A stretch of 64,000 nucleotides of DNA, taken from assembly GCF_000716605.1 (NCBI RefSeq), contig NZ_JNXE01000020.1, positions 62,001-126,000 on the forward strand, written 5' to 3'. Both the position numbers and the translations under genes were made by a program. Below, piece by piece: positions 8,734-17,596 of the stretch. The stretch comes from Streptomyces sp. NRRL F-525 (GTDB lineage Bacteria; Actinomycetota; Actinomycetes; Streptomycetales; Streptomycetaceae). A model generated the notes under the pieces. The model did no database searches, was not told where the DNA came from, and saw only the letters and a program-made list of their open reading frames with translations. Numbering within the stretch: the stretch's first letter is position 1; each line of letters opens with the position of its first letter.

Positions 8734-9065
8734 GGTGGCCCGCCCCGATGAGAGCGCCCCGAGAGAAACATCGGAGTTCCCTGTGTGCCTCCCTTAGTTC
8801 ACGGGGGAGTTGGAGATTGTGTGGAGACGCCTGTGGATACCCGCGGTAACCAATCTGAATTCATAGCGTTTTGAACATCGGTCACCCGAACTCCTTGTTT
8901 CCTGTCTGAAGCTTGTGCGAGTGTGAGCCACCTCGTGAGGCCAGTCGTGAGAAGGCAATGGTCAGGGTCGTTTCTGACAGTTCATAGGTATGCACCAATC
9001 AAGCACCTGCTTTCCGATGGTCGGGCATTCGTGTGCCGTCCTGCGGCTTGGAAGGAAATGGTCCC
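8734..9065 (+). promoter_or_regulatory. Intergenic region with a candidate ECF-type promoter (8845-8870)
   Basis: This 332-base region between divergent genes holds no convincing small gene. GGTAACC at 8845-8851 and CGTT at 8867-8870 are 15 bases apart, the spacing of promoters used by ECF sigma factors (AAC ... CGTT). Because the gene downstream encodes an ECF-like sigma region, autoregulation is a reasonable guess. The leader would be about 190 bases. The region is richer in AT than its surroundings. Confidence 0.35.
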
Positions 9066-10937
9066 GTGCAATCCCCGTACCCCCCACGCCCGCCGTTCCC
9101 GCCCCGCCCCGGATCCAGCCCGGGGGAGTCCGACCGCAATCTCGTGGCGCAACTCGGCGATAAGGCGGCGGGCACCCGTGCCGTGGCACTGCTGCTGGCA
9201 CGACACTGGCAGGCGACAAGCGAATATGCCGTCATCTGCCTTGCCACCGCCGACAGTTCGGCGTCCATGGTGGCCGGCGCGGCCTTTCATCAGGTACTGG
9301 CCGGCCGCGCCACCGGCGGCGCCCTGCGTCCCCAACTCCTCGTGGCGGTAAGGGAGATGGTGAAGAAGTGGGCGGCGGAGGAGCGAATTGCCGCGGTGCT
9401 GCCGGAACTTCGTAAACCCACTGGCGCCCGAGGTCTACGCGCGGCGAGGCCCGGCACCTCCGAAAGGCGGAAGCTCGCGGAGCGCGCTTTCGGCGCGCTG
9501 TCCGGCGCCTCCCAATGCCTGCTGTGGCACACCGAGGTCGAGGCCGAACCCATATCCGTACCGGCCGGTCTGCTGGGCGTGGACGAGGTCACCGCGAGTG
9601 CCGCGCTGGATCAGGCGCGAGAGCAATTCCGGCAGGGCTGTGCACGTGCCCATAAGGAACTCGCGCCGACCGCGGAATGCCGTCACTACAACCGGCTCCT
9701 CGACGTCCCGATCCGCCGCGGCGGCAGTCTGTTGCCCGATGTGCAACGGCATCTCATGACGTGCCGCTACTGCCGTTTCGCGGCAGAGCAGTTGAGCCAT
9801 TTCGACGGCGGCCTCGAAGTGCTGCTCGCCGAGACCGTCCTCGGCTGGGGCGCCCGCCGCTACCTCGACTCACGGCCCGGCCGCGAGACCCCCGAGACCT
9901 ACGCCCGCGTCGCCCGCCGCCCGATGGGCCGCCACCGCCCCACGCCCGACGGCCGGTTGGCCTTCCCGCGCAGGCACCCCAAGGCCGCGCTCGTGGGCGT
10001 GGGCCTGACCTCCCTCGCCCTGCTCGCGACCGTGCTCGCCACCAAGGGCTGGACCGAAGGGGGCAACACGCCCGATCCGCACGTCACTTGGGGCGCCGCC
10101 AGCGGCAGTTCGACCCGCCCGAGCCCGGTCGGCGCGCCCTCGTCCGACGGTTCCGCCGCCTCCGCTTCGGCCGCCGGTGCCGACGGGGGAGTCGCGGGAG
10201 TCGTCCAGCAGGGCGTCCTGCGCAGCCTCGCCTCCGGCCTGTGCCTCGACATCCCGGGCGGCGAGGTGCGGTCCGGCGCCGCCGTCACCATGGCTGCCTG
10301 TTCCACCGCCGGATCACAGCAGTGGTCGTACGACCAGGACGGCCTGCTGCGCAGCCTCACCGACCCGGGACTCTGCCTCGCCACCGACACCACCGCGCGC
10401 ACGGTCACGCTGGCCGGCTGCCTGGTGCACGCGGGCGAGGTGCACTACGACCTGACGGTGCGCGGCGAGTTCCTGCTCCGCTGGAGCCAGGGGCTGGCCG
10501 TCGCTCCCGCGAGCGCGAAGGCGGGGGCGCGGGTCGTGGTGACGGACCGGAACGGGTCCGCCGGGCAGCGGTGGGCGCTGGAATCCGCGGCCGACGCGCG
10601 GGTCGAGCTGGGCGGGCCGACCGGAAAGGGCGAGGCGGACGGGAAGGGGACGGGGGAAGCGCCGGGGGACGGCGCACCTGACGCGCCCGTGCCGCCCGAG
10701 GGCGCCCCCCAGGGCGACGTACCGCCGCCCCCTCTCTCGAACCTGCCGGAACAGGACCAGCAGCAGTACGCGCCCCGCGCCGCTCAGGTCGCCTGCTGCG
10801 ACGAACCGGCGCCGGAGCCCGGGCCCTCGGGTGGCGACGCCGGTGCCGTGCAGCCGCTGACGGCCGTGGGGGACGCCGTGGGAAATGTCGTGGGAGGCGT
10901 CCTTGGCACGGTCACCACGCTTGTTCCGTCCCTTTAG
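9066..10937 (+). CDS. Membrane protein joining ECF-sigma-like region, zinc-finger motif and ricin-type lectin domain
   Basis: A 623-residue protein from GTG 9066, with GGAAGGAAA ten bases upstream. In order: a Pro-rich start; residues ~25-85, which look like a worn sigma-70 region 2 (SDRNLVAQLGDKAAGTRAV then LLARHW); residues ~150-205, like region 4 (LSGASQCLLWHTEVEAEPIS, then LLGVDEVTASAALDQAREQF); HLMTCRYCRF near 240, the His-x3-Cys-x2-Cys form of zinc-binding anti-sigma domains; one transmembrane helix near 320-340; a Ser/Ala linker; a ricin-type (QxW) beta-trefoil of about 130 residues (SLASGLCLDIPGGEVRSGA, QQWSYD); and a Pro-rich, Cys-containing tail. Streptomycetes have ECF factors fused to such regions; here the sigma part looks degenerate. 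The lectin part should face outward and could sense a glycan. Confidence 0.7.
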   Translation: MQSPYPPRPPFPPRPGSSPGESDRNLVAQLGDKAAGTRAVALLLARHWQATSEYAVICLATADSSASMVAGAAFHQVLAGRATGGALRPQLLVAVREMVKKWAAEERIAAVLPELRKPTGARGLRAARPGTSERRKLAERAFGALSGASQCLLWHTEVEAEPISVPAGLLGVDEVTASAALDQAREQFRQGCARAHKELAPTAECRHYNRLLDVPIRRGGSLLPDVQRHLMTCRYCRFAAEQLSHFDGGLEVLLAETVLGWGARRYLDSRPGRETPETYARVARRPMGRHRPTPDGRLAFPRRHPKAALVGVGLTSLALLATVLATKGWTEGGNTPDPHVTWGAASGSSTRPSPVGAPSSDGSAASASAAGADGGVAGVVQQGVLRSLASGLCLDIPGGEVRSGAAVTMAACSTAGSQQWSYDQDGLLRSLTDPGLCLATDTTARTVTLAGCLVHAGEVHYDLTVRGEFLLRWSQGLAVAPASAKAGARVVVTDRNGSAGQRWALESAADARVELGGPTGKGEADGKGTGEAPGDGAPDAPVPPEGAPQGDVPPPPLSNLPEQDQQQYAPRAAQVACCDEPAPEPGPSGGDAGAVQPLTAVGDAVGNVVGGVLGTVTTLVPSL

Positions 10938-10975
10938 TGAGCTGAGCTGAGCTGAGCGCCGGGGCACCCTTTCCC

Positions 10976-11014
10976 AGAAAGCGTGACACTTCTCGCGAAA
11001 GTGTCACGCTTTCT
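10976..11014. terminator. Long perfect hairpin, copy A
   Basis: AGAAAGCGTGACACTT, a short TCTCGCG-type loop and AAGTGTCACGCTTTCT form a stem of about 16 bp, 38 bases after the lectin gene stop. Its core is shared with the hairpin at 18608-18648. Just before it, GAGCT is repeated in tandem (10942-10957). Confidence 0.85.
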
Positions 11015-11306
11015 CGGCTGTGCAGGGTCGCCCAGGCCCACTGACGGGATGGGCCAACAGCGTCCCACCGGGTTGGCCCCGCAGCTCTGTCACCCTTCGG
11101 TACTTGTGGGCGCGCGGCCGATTCCTGTTCAGGTCATTGACACGAGTCAGTGACGGTCATAGTTTTCCCGCCGCGCCAGTGGTGTCTAACGGGTCGTCAA
11201 GTAAGTGTTCGCGCACGGTGAGTTCAGATACCGAACACAGCCCGGGACATCGAGGCGCACCCGCGGTCCACAACGTCGTGCCCGCACACCGAAGGAGTGA
11301 CGGCTC
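11015..11306 (+). promoter_or_regulatory. Upstream region of the GH3 gene with candidate promoter (11137-11165)
   Basis: TTGACA at 11137-11142 is followed 17 bases later by TAGTTT at 11160-11165, a reasonable vegetative-type promoter for Streptomyces. No small gene is seen in this stretch. The GH3 gene start lies 140 bases further on. Confidence 0.4.
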
Positions 11307-13784
11307 ATGACCGACACCGTGTCCCGGCGATCCGCCCTGCGTCTGCTGGGCGGCGCGATCGCCGTCGCCAGCGCGGCCACCACCGGACTCGTCTCCCCGT
11401 CGCACGCGTACGCGCAGGCCAGACCCGAGGCGGGGGCCGGACCCCGCGTCGAAGGACTCCTGGCCAAGCTCACCCTGGACGAGAAGATCTCCCTCCTGCA
11501 CGGCGCCACCGACCCGGACTCGCTCGGCCAGGCCGGCTACATCCCCGGTGTCCCCCGCCTGAAGATCCCGCCCCTCCGGCTCACCGACGGACCGGCCGGC
11601 GTCCGCGTCACCGCACACGCCACCGCCCTCCCGGCACCCGTCCTGCTCGCCTCCGCCTTCGACCCCGAACTCGCCCGCCGCTACGGCCAGGTCGTCGGCC
11701 GGGAAGGCCGCGCCCTCGGCCAGGACGTCCTGCTCTCGCCGATGGTCAACCTCATCCGCACCCCGTACGCGGGCCGCAACTTCGAGACCCTCAGCGAGGA
11801 TCCGCTGCTCGCCGGTGATCTGGTCGCCGCCGAGATCAAGGGCATCCAGGGCGAGGGACTCATCGCGACCGTCAAGCACTTCGCGATGAACAACCAGGAG
11901 AAGGACCGCGACTCCATCGACGTACGGGTCGACGAACAGACCATGCACGAGATCGAGTTGAGGGGTTTCGAAGCGGCCGTCGACGCGGGCACCGGTGCGG
12001 TGATGGGCGCGTACAACAAGGTCAACGGCACCTTCGCCTGCGAGAACAAGACCCTCCTCACCGACGTCCTGCGCGGCCAATGGGGCTTCGAGGGCTGGGT
12101 GATGACCGACTGGTTCGCCGCGCACAGCACGGTCGCCGCGATCACCGCCGGCCTCGACATGGAGATGCCGGACGGCACCTACTTCGGCGCGCCCCTCAAG
12201 TCGGCTGTACAGAACGGCAGTTTGCCCGAGCGGTACGTCGACCGCGCGGTGCGCCGGATCCTCGGCGTCATGGACCGGTTCGGGCTCCTCGACGGCAGCG
12301 TGCCGCCCCGGCCCGATCGCAACGCGAAGGCGGGCGCGGCCGTAGCCCTGGAGGTAGCCAAGGCGGGCGCCACCTTGCTCCGCAACGAGCACCGCACCCT
12401 CCCGCTGACCGGCAGCGGCGGCATCGCGGTGATCGGTCCCACCGGCACCCTGCCCTTCGTCAGCGGCGGCGGCAGCGCGCATGTCGTACCGGACCACGCG
12501 GACAGCCCGCTCGACGCGATCAGGGCGCGGGCGGGTTCGCGGAATCGGGTGACCTACGCGCTCGGCGAGGACCTGTTCGGCAAGGCCATCCCCGCGTCCG
12601 TACTCTCCCCCGCCTTCGACAGCGAGGGCCAGCGGGTGGACGCGGGCAAGACCTGGCAGTACGACGGCTCGCTCACCGTGACCGAACCCGACGAGTGGAC
12701 GTTCGTCCTGCACTTCGACTCGGCACCCACGGCCCGGCCCCAAGTCCTCCTGGACGGAGCGGAGTTGTTCCCGATCGCGGCCGGGTACGGCGAGTACTTC
12801 TCCGGCGGCCTGGTCTCGGTCGACCCTGACGGCCTCTCCGTCCGCCGCAAGACCCTCACGCTCGCCCGGGGCACCCACACCCTGAAGATCACTGCCGCGG
12901 GTGGCGACGCCGGACTCCTGTTCCGGCTGCGGCGCATCACCGGCGCGACCCGCGCCCAGGACGTCACCGAGGCGGTCACCGCGGCACGCGCCGCGCGCAA
13001 TGTCGTCCTGTTCGCCTACGAGGACGCCACGGAGGGCCTCGACCGCACCACCCTCGAACTCCCGGGGAACCAGGCGACGTTGATAGCAGCGGTAACAGCC
13101 GCGAACCCGCGCACCACGGTGGTCCTCAACACCTCGTCGTCCACGTCGATGCCGTGGCTGGCCCGCACCGGCGCGGTCCTCCAGATGTACTACCCGGGCC
13201 AGGAGGGCGCCGCCGCCACGACCGCCGTCCTGTTCGGTGACTGCGACCCCGGCGGCCGGCTCACCCAGTCCTTCCCGGTCGACGACGCCCACCACCCGGT
13301 CGCCGGCGACCCCCTCCGCTACCCCGGCGTGAACGGCGTCGAGGAGTACTCGGAGGGCATCCACGTCGGCTACCGCTGGTACGACGCGGAGGGCGTCCGG
13401 CCCCTCTACCCCTTCGGGCACGGACTCTCGTACACCTCCTTCTCCTACGAGGACGCGTCGGCGCGGCGGAACGGGCACGGGATCGACGTGACCTTCACGG
13501 TCCGCAACACCGGCCGCCGGGACGGCGTCGCGGTGCCACAGGTGTACGTCGGCCGCTCACCGGACCTCCAACTCGACCAGGCTGTAAGGGTGTTGGGCGG
13601 CTATCGGCGGCTCGTGCTGCGGGGCGGGGAGCGGCGGCGGGTGACCGTGCACGTCGATGCGCGTACTTTGTCGTCGTGGGACGCGAAGCGGCACGCGTGG
13701 GTGCTCGGGCGCGGGCGGCGGGCCGTGTGGGTGGGGGCCTCGGCGGGGGATCTGAGGGTGCGGACGAGTGTCGACGTGAAGTGA
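11307..13784 (+). CDS. Exported glycoside hydrolase family 3 beta-glucosidase
   Basis: An 825-residue protein with a Tat signal (RRSALRLLGGAIAVAS, cleavage near AYAQA at about residue 37). The GH3 N-terminal TIM-barrel domain follows (LTLDEKISLLHG, LTDGPAGVR, KHFAMNNQEKDRDSIDVRV, GAYNKVNG), with the catalytic nucleophile Asp268 in VMTDWFA. A PA14-like insert (about 430-545; WQYDGSLTVTEPDEWTF) interrupts the alpha/beta sandwich domain, as in several beta-glucosidases. YPFGHGLSYTSF and a fibronectin-III-like C-terminal domain complete it. It should release glucose from beta-glucosides outside the cell. GAAGGAG precedes ATG 11307. There is no iron box before it, so I place it outside the siderophore regulon although it directly adjoins it. 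Confidence 0.92.
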   Translation: MTDTVSRRSALRLLGGAIAVASAATTGLVSPSHAYAQARPEAGAGPRVEGLLAKLTLDEKISLLHGATDPDSLGQAGYIPGVPRLKIPPLRLTDGPAGVRVTAHATALPAPVLLASAFDPELARRYGQVVGREGRALGQDVLLSPMVNLIRTPYAGRNFETLSEDPLLAGDLVAAEIKGIQGEGLIATVKHFAMNNQEKDRDSIDVRVDEQTMHEIELRGFEAAVDAGTGAVMGAYNKVNGTFACENKTLLTDVLRGQWGFEGWVMTDWFAAHSTVAAITAGLDMEMPDGTYFGAPLKSAVQNGSLPERYVDRAVRRILGVMDRFGLLDGSVPPRPDRNAKAGAAVALEVAKAGATLLRNEHRTLPLTGSGGIAVIGPTGTLPFVSGGGSAHVVPDHADSPLDAIRARAGSRNRVTYALGEDLFGKAIPASVLSPAFDSEGQRVDAGKTWQYDGSLTVTEPDEWTFVLHFDSAPTARPQVLLDGAELFPIAAGYGEYFSGGLVSVDPDGLSVRRKTLTLARGTHTLKITAAGGDAGLLFRLRRITGATRAQDVTEAVTAARAARNVVLFAYEDATEGLDRTTLELPGNQATLIAAVTAANPRTTVVLNTSSSTSMPWLARTGAVLQMYYPGQEGAAATTAVLFGDCDPGGRLTQSFPVDDAHHPVAGDPLRYPGVNGVEEYSEGIHVGYRWYDAEGVRPLYPFGHGLSYTSFSYEDASARRNGHGIDVTFTVRNTGRRDGVAVPQVYVGRSPDLQLDQAVRVLGGYRRLVLRGGERRRVTVHVDARTLSSWDAKRHAWVLGRGRRAVWVGASAGDLRVRTSVDVK

Positions 13785-13809
13785 GCGGCGCAGGGCGCGA
13801 TCCACAAGG

Positions 13810-13828
13810 TAAGGTAAGCCTTACTTAA
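13810..13828. promoter_or_regulatory. Iron box (DmdR/IdeR-like operator) before the amidohydrolase operon
   Basis: TAAGGTAAGCCTTACTTAA fits the 19-bp palindromic actinobacterial iron box (TTAGGTTAGGCTAACCTAA type), with both half-sites recognisable. It is 50 bases before the amidohydrolase start and downstream of the GH3 stop, so it should place the amidohydrolase and isochorismatase-like genes under iron repression. Confidence 0.8.
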
Positions 13829-13877
13829 CTTGGTGGAATCGTTGGAGGGATGCCTCGGCATTCCCCTGGAGGCCCTT

Positions 13878-15371
13878 ATGGCGGACAACCCAAGCGACCT
13901 GATCCTCACCCGGGTGCGGCTCGGTGCCGGTGGGCCGCTCGCCCGGGTGCGGGTGGCGGACGGCCGGATCACTCACGTCGTACCCGAGACGGACGCGGGC
14001 TCGGGCGTCGAGGTCGGCGGTGGGCGTCAACTCGATCTGAACGGGCGGGTGTTGCTGCCCGGGCTGTGGGACGCGCATGTCCATCTGGCGGAGTGGGCGA
14101 GTGCCCGGCACCGGCTCGATCTGGCCGGTACCGGGTCCGCGCGGGCCGTGGCCGACCTCGTCCGGGAGCGGGCCGGGGCGGCCGACGGCTCGGTGCTCTA
14201 CGGGTACGGGTTCCGGGACGGGCTGTGGGCGGATGCCCCGCACAAGGCACTGCTGGACGCGGTGCTGCCCGACCGGCCGGTAGCCCTGGTCAGCGCCGAT
14301 CTGCATGCCGCGTGGCTCAACTCCGCCTGCCTCGAGCTCGTCGGCCGGGGCGACCATCCCACCGGCCTGATCCGGGAACACGAGGCCCACGAGGTCCTGT
14401 CCGCCCTGCCCGCCGCGCCGGACGACGTGGTCGACGGGTGGATCGAGGAGGCCTGCCGGGCTGCCGCAGCGCGCGGGGTCAGCGGTGTCATCGACTTCCA
14501 GTTCGGCGACACGGTCGCGGACTGGGAACGGCGTTCGGCCCGATTCCGGCCCGCCGTACGGGTGTCGGCCGCGGTGTATCCGAGCTACCTGGACGCGGCG
14601 ATCAAACGCGGGCTGCGGACCGGGGGCGCGGTCGGCGCCGACGGGAGCCTGGTTCAGGTCGGGCCGTTGAAACTCTTCACGGACGGTTCGCTCAACACCC
14701 GCACCGCCCTGTGCCGCGACCCCTATCCGGGACTAGAGGGCACGGACGGCGCCCACGGCATCGAGGAGACGGCGCCCGACGAGCTCGTACGGCTCATGCG
14801 GCGCGCCGCGGCGCACGGCATCGAACCCGCCGTGCACGCCATCGGCGACCGCGCCAACACCGTTGCCCTGGACGCCTTCGAGGCGGTGCGCTGCCGCGGC
14901 CGGATCGAGCACGCGCAGTTGCTGAGCCCCCAAGACCTGCCGCGCTTCGCCCAGTTGGGGGTCACGGCGGGCGTACAGCCCCGGCACGCGACGGACGACC
15001 GTGACGTGGCCGACCGGCACTGGGCCGGACGCACCGAACGCGCCTTCCCCTACGGCGACCTGCTCGCCGCCGGGGCCCGGCTGGAGTTCGGCTCGGACGC
15101 CCCGGTCTCGCCCTTGGACCCCTGGCTGGCCATCGCATCCGCCGTCAACCGCACCGACGACGAACGCCCCGCCTGGCACCCGGAGCAACGCCTGTCCGTA
15201 GCGGACGCGTTGGTCGCGGCGGCTCGCGGACGCCGGCTCATCAGGGTCGGTGACCCGGCCGACCTGGTGGTCGTCGACGCGGACCCGCTGGACGCCGAAC
15301 CGGACACCCTGCGCGCCATGCCCGTCCACGCCACGATGACCAACGGCCGCTGGACCCATGGGCCTTACTGA
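13878..15371 (+). CDS. Iron-box-controlled amidohydrolase (YtcJ-like, Amidohydro_3)
   Basis: A 497-residue metal-dependent hydrolase from ATG 13878 with GGAGG six bases upstream. Metal-binding and active-site patterns of the family are present: GLWDAHVHLAEW (HxH), GPLKLFTDGSLNTRTA, HAIGDRANTVALDAF, IEHAQLLSPQDLPRF, FGSDAPVSPLDPW and the C-terminal GDPADLVVVDADPL. Relatives hydrolyse amides or formamides, or are of unknown substrate. The iron box and the position at the edge of the siderophore locus suggest a role in siderophore maturation, release, deformylation or breakdown; this is inference and no such role is established to my knowledge. It runs with the isochorismatase-like gene, 52 bases downstream, as a probable operon. 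Confidence 0.8.
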   Translation: MADNPSDLILTRVRLGAGGPLARVRVADGRITHVVPETDAGSGVEVGGGRQLDLNGRVLLPGLWDAHVHLAEWASARHRLDLAGTGSARAVADLVRERAGAADGSVLYGYGFRDGLWADAPHKALLDAVLPDRPVALVSADLHAAWLNSACLELVGRGDHPTGLIREHEAHEVLSALPAAPDDVVDGWIEEACRAAAARGVSGVIDFQFGDTVADWERRSARFRPAVRVSAAVYPSYLDAAIKRGLRTGGAVGADGSLVQVGPLKLFTDGSLNTRTALCRDPYPGLEGTDGAHGIEETAPDELVRLMRRAAAHGIEPAVHAIGDRANTVALDAFEAVRCRGRIEHAQLLSPQDLPRFAQLGVTAGVQPRHATDDRDVADRHWAGRTERAFPYGDLLAAGARLEFGSDAPVSPLDPWLAIASAVNRTDDERPAWHPEQRLSVADALVAAARGRRLIRVGDPADLVVVDADPLDAEPDTLRAMPVHATMTNGRWTHGPY

Positions 15372-15423
15372 GCCGGTACCGCGCTCGCCCTTCCCACGAC
15401 ATCCGGCGACCGGTGAGAGGCCG

Positions 15424-16080
15424 ATGCGTATGCCGACATCCGACATGGTCCCGTACGTCATGCCCGGCTCCGCCGCGCTGCCCCCGGACCGGACGGGCTG
15501 GGCCATCGACCCGGGCCGCGCGGCGCTGGTGGTCCTGAACGTGCAGAACCATTTCCTGCACGTCCTGCGGGAGTCCTCCGCGCCGGTCGGTGAACTCCTC
15601 ACCGGGGTCGGCCTGTTGACGGAGTCGGCGCGGGCAGCCGGGATCCCCGTCCTCTACACCCTCAAGACCGCCGAGCGGGAACCGGCCGGCCGGGAGACCA
15701 GCTTCGGGCATCCACGTCTGCCCGGTGGCGAGGACTCCCGTGACGTCGTGGACGCGATCCGGCCGCAGGTCGGGGACAGCGTGCTGGTGGCGAAGCGGTT
15801 CAGCGCCTTCGCCGGGACCCGACTGCGGCGCAGGCTCGCGGAGTTGGGGCGCGACCAGCCGGTCATCGTCGGGGTGTTCGCCCGCACCCAGGTGCTGCTC
15901 ACGGCGGCCGACGCGTGGATGCAGGACATGGAGCCCTTCGTCGTCGCGGACGCGGTGGCCGACCGGGCGCACGACGACCACCGGATGGCCGTGGACTGGA
16001 TCGCGGCGACGTGCGGAGCGGTGCGGACCGTGCGGGGTGTGGTGGACGTGTTCGGCGCGCCCGATTCCCAACGCCGTTGA
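15424..16080 (+). CDS. Isochorismatase-like protein with substituted catalytic residues
   Basis: A 218-residue protein that aligns along its length with the isochorismatase domain of EntB/DhbB: start MVPYVMPGSAALPPDRTGW, core AALVVLNVQNHFL, GIPVLYTLK, DSVLVAKRFSAFAGT and PFVVADAVADRAHDDHRMA. The catalytic Asp of the family motif (LLIHDMQ) is Asn here (VVLNVQN). The catalytic Lys of VLVKWRYSAF is Ala, with a Lys moved one place on (VLVAKRFSAF). YAHIGC in the nucleophile loop is FARTQV. It has no aryl-carrier domain. No isochorismate synthase, DHB dehydrogenase or aryl-AMP ligase is in the window. It is therefore probably not an isochorismatase; binding or altered chemistry is possible. ATG 15424 was chosen for its GAGAGG ribosome site. 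Confidence 0.8.
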   Translation: MRMPTSDMVPYVMPGSAALPPDRTGWAIDPGRAALVVLNVQNHFLHVLRESSAPVGELLTGVGLLTESARAAGIPVLYTLKTAEREPAGRETSFGHPRLPGGEDSRDVVDAIRPQVGDSVLVAKRFSAFAGTRLRRRLAELGRDQPVIVGVFARTQVLLTAADAWMQDMEPFVVADAVADRAHDDHRMAVDWIAATCGAVRTVRGVVDVFGAPDSQRR

Positions 16081-16139
16081 TTTGACGGAGGTTTGACCAA
16101 CGGCGACCGCACGCACAGAGAAAACACGCAGAGAGAAAA

Positions 16140-16178
16140 CCCCGGGCCCGGAAGGGACCGTACCCTCCGGGCCCGGGG
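16140..16178. terminator. Bidirectional terminator
   Basis: A 12-bp stem CCCCGGGCCCGG/CCGGGCCCGGGG with an inner AGGG/CCCT extension. It lies between the convergent isochorismatase-like and monooxygenase genes. A 15-base near-tandem repeat (ACGCACAGAGAAAAC/ACGCAGAGAGAAAAC) lies just before it. Confidence 0.85.
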
Positions 16179-16190
16179 AGTCGGGGTGGG

Positions 16191-17513
16191 TCAGACGGGC
16201 AGTTTCGCCGCCTGTACCGACCGGTGGATCTCCTCCGCCCGCACCGCGACCGTCGACAGCAGCGTGCTGGTCAGCCCGTGCGTGTGCTCCGTGCCGCCCT
16301 GGAGATAGAGGCCCGCGGTGACTTCGGGGACCGTCTCGACCCGGTGGTCCCGGCCCACGCGGACCTCGTCGCCGTCGTCCCGCAGGCAGAGCTTCGCCGC
16401 CTCGCCGAGCAGTGAACTCAGGTCGCGGGGGCGGTAACCGGTGGCGAGCACCAGCACATCCGCGGACAGCACCTGCTTCTCGCCGGTGGGCAGGAACTCC
16501 ACGGCGACATCGAGACCGCCGTCCGACGCGGGGTCGACGGCGCGGATGCGGGAGACGTTGAGGAAGCGCAGCCGTTCCCGGCCGGCCACCTTCTCCCGGT
16601 ACGCGGTGGCGTACAGCGCCTCGATCAACTCCATGTCCACCACGGAGTAGTTGGTGGAGCGGTGGTAGTCGATCAGCGACTGCTTGACCTCGGACGGCGC
16701 CGAGAAGTAGACGTCCACCGCCTCCGGGTCGAAGATGCGGTTCGCGAACGGGCTGTCGTCGGCCGGGGTGTAGCCGTATTTGGCGAACACCGAGCACACC
16801 TCGGCGTCCGGGAAGGTGCGGTGCAGATAGTCCACCGCCTCGGCGGCGCTCTGCCCGGCGCCGAGCACCACGGCCCGCTGTACGGGCCTGCCCTCGTCGG
16901 CGAGCCGGGTCGCGCGGGGGATCAACTCGCTGTTGTGCCAGATGCGTTCGGCCAGTTCCAGGCCCGGCGGCACATGCGGCTCAAGCCCCATCGCGACGCT
17001 GATGTTGCGCGCCCGGCGGGTGATCGTCGTACCGGAACCCGAAGGGTCGCGGCTGGTGACGTCGAAGTAGGCGATCTCGCCGTCGTCGCCCCGCACCGGG
17101 TCGACGGCGACGACCTCGCTGCCGTAGGAGACCAGGTGGGAGACCCGCTCGGCCGCCCACTCGAAGTACTCGTGGAACTCCACGCGCAGCGGGAACAGGG
17201 TCTTCTGGTTCAGGAAGTCGATCAGTCTGCCCTGCTCGCGCAGGAAGCAGAGGAAGCTGTAGTCGCTGGTCGGATTCCGCAGCGTGACCAGGTCTTTGAG
17301 GAACGACACCTGCATCGTGGCGTCGTCGATCAGCATGCCCCGGTGCCAGCCGAAGCGCGGCTGGCGTTCCAGGAACAGGGCGTTGAGACGGCTGTCTGCC
17401 GGAAGGCTCTTGTTGTGCTCCTCAACCGCTATGGACAGAGCGAGATTTGACGGACCGAATCCGATTCCGAGTATGTCGTGGACCACTTCGGAATCCAGTA
17501 GCGGTGACTTCAC
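16191..17513 (-). CDS. L-ornithine N5-monooxygenase
   Basis: A 440-residue flavoprotein of the SidA/PvdA/CchB family. It has the FAD loop GIGFGPSNLALS near the N-terminus, the family motif QVSFLKDLVTLRNPTS, the NADPH-binding VVLGAGQSAAEAVDYL and the C-terminal VLATGYRP. It hydroxylates the side-chain nitrogen of free ornithine, giving N5-hydroxyornithine for the NRPS and the formyltransferase. The start is GTG 17511-17513 with GGGAGG upstream; a nearby ATG is followed at once by a stop. The gene shares a single iron box with the divergent formyltransferase gene. Lysine as substrate is less likely, because module 3 of the NRPS carries a hydroxyornithine pocket code. Confidence 0.9.
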   Translation of the reverse strand: MKSPLLDSEVVHDILGIGFGPSNLALSIAVEEHNKSLPADSRLNALFLERQPRFGWHRGMLIDDATMQVSFLKDLVTLRNPTSDYSFLCFLREQGRLIDFLNQKTLFPLRVEFHEYFEWAAERVSHLVSYGSEVVAVDPVRGDDGEIAYFDVTSRDPSGSGTTITRRARNISVAMGLEPHVPPGLELAERIWHNSELIPRATRLADEGRPVQRAVVLGAGQSAAEAVDYLHRTFPDAEVCSVFAKYGYTPADDSPFANRIFDPEAVDVYFSAPSEVKQSLIDYHRSTNYSVVDMELIEALYATAYREKVAGRERLRFLNVSRIRAVDPASDGGLDVAVEFLPTGEKQVLSADVLVLATGYRPRDLSSLLGEAAKLCLRDDGDEVRVGRDHRVETVPEVTAGLYLQGGTEHTHGLTSTLLSTVAVRAEEIHRSVQAAKLPV

Positions 17514-17549
17514 CGTGGCATCGCCTCCCTCAGGCAGCCCAATGCTAGA

Positions 17550-17568
17550 TAAGGTAAGGCTTACCTTG
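17550..17568. promoter_or_regulatory. Iron box shared by monooxygenase and formyltransferase genes
   Basis: TAAGGTAAGGCTTACCTTG, a clear DmdR/IdeR-type palindrome, is centred in the 83 bases between the divergent start codons and should repress both genes when iron is plentiful. Confidence 0.85.
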
Positions 17569-17596
17569 CAATGAGTCGTTGAAGGGAAGGACCGTC

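Noticed and set aside
11307..13784. GH3 gene as part of the siderophore regulon
   Set aside because: The iron box lies after its stop codon; its own upstream region has only a vegetative-type promoter.
15424..16080. Calling this gene a true isochorismatase and the locus a catecholate cluster
   Set aside because: The catalytic Asp and Lys are absent and no partner genes for salicylate or DHB are present.
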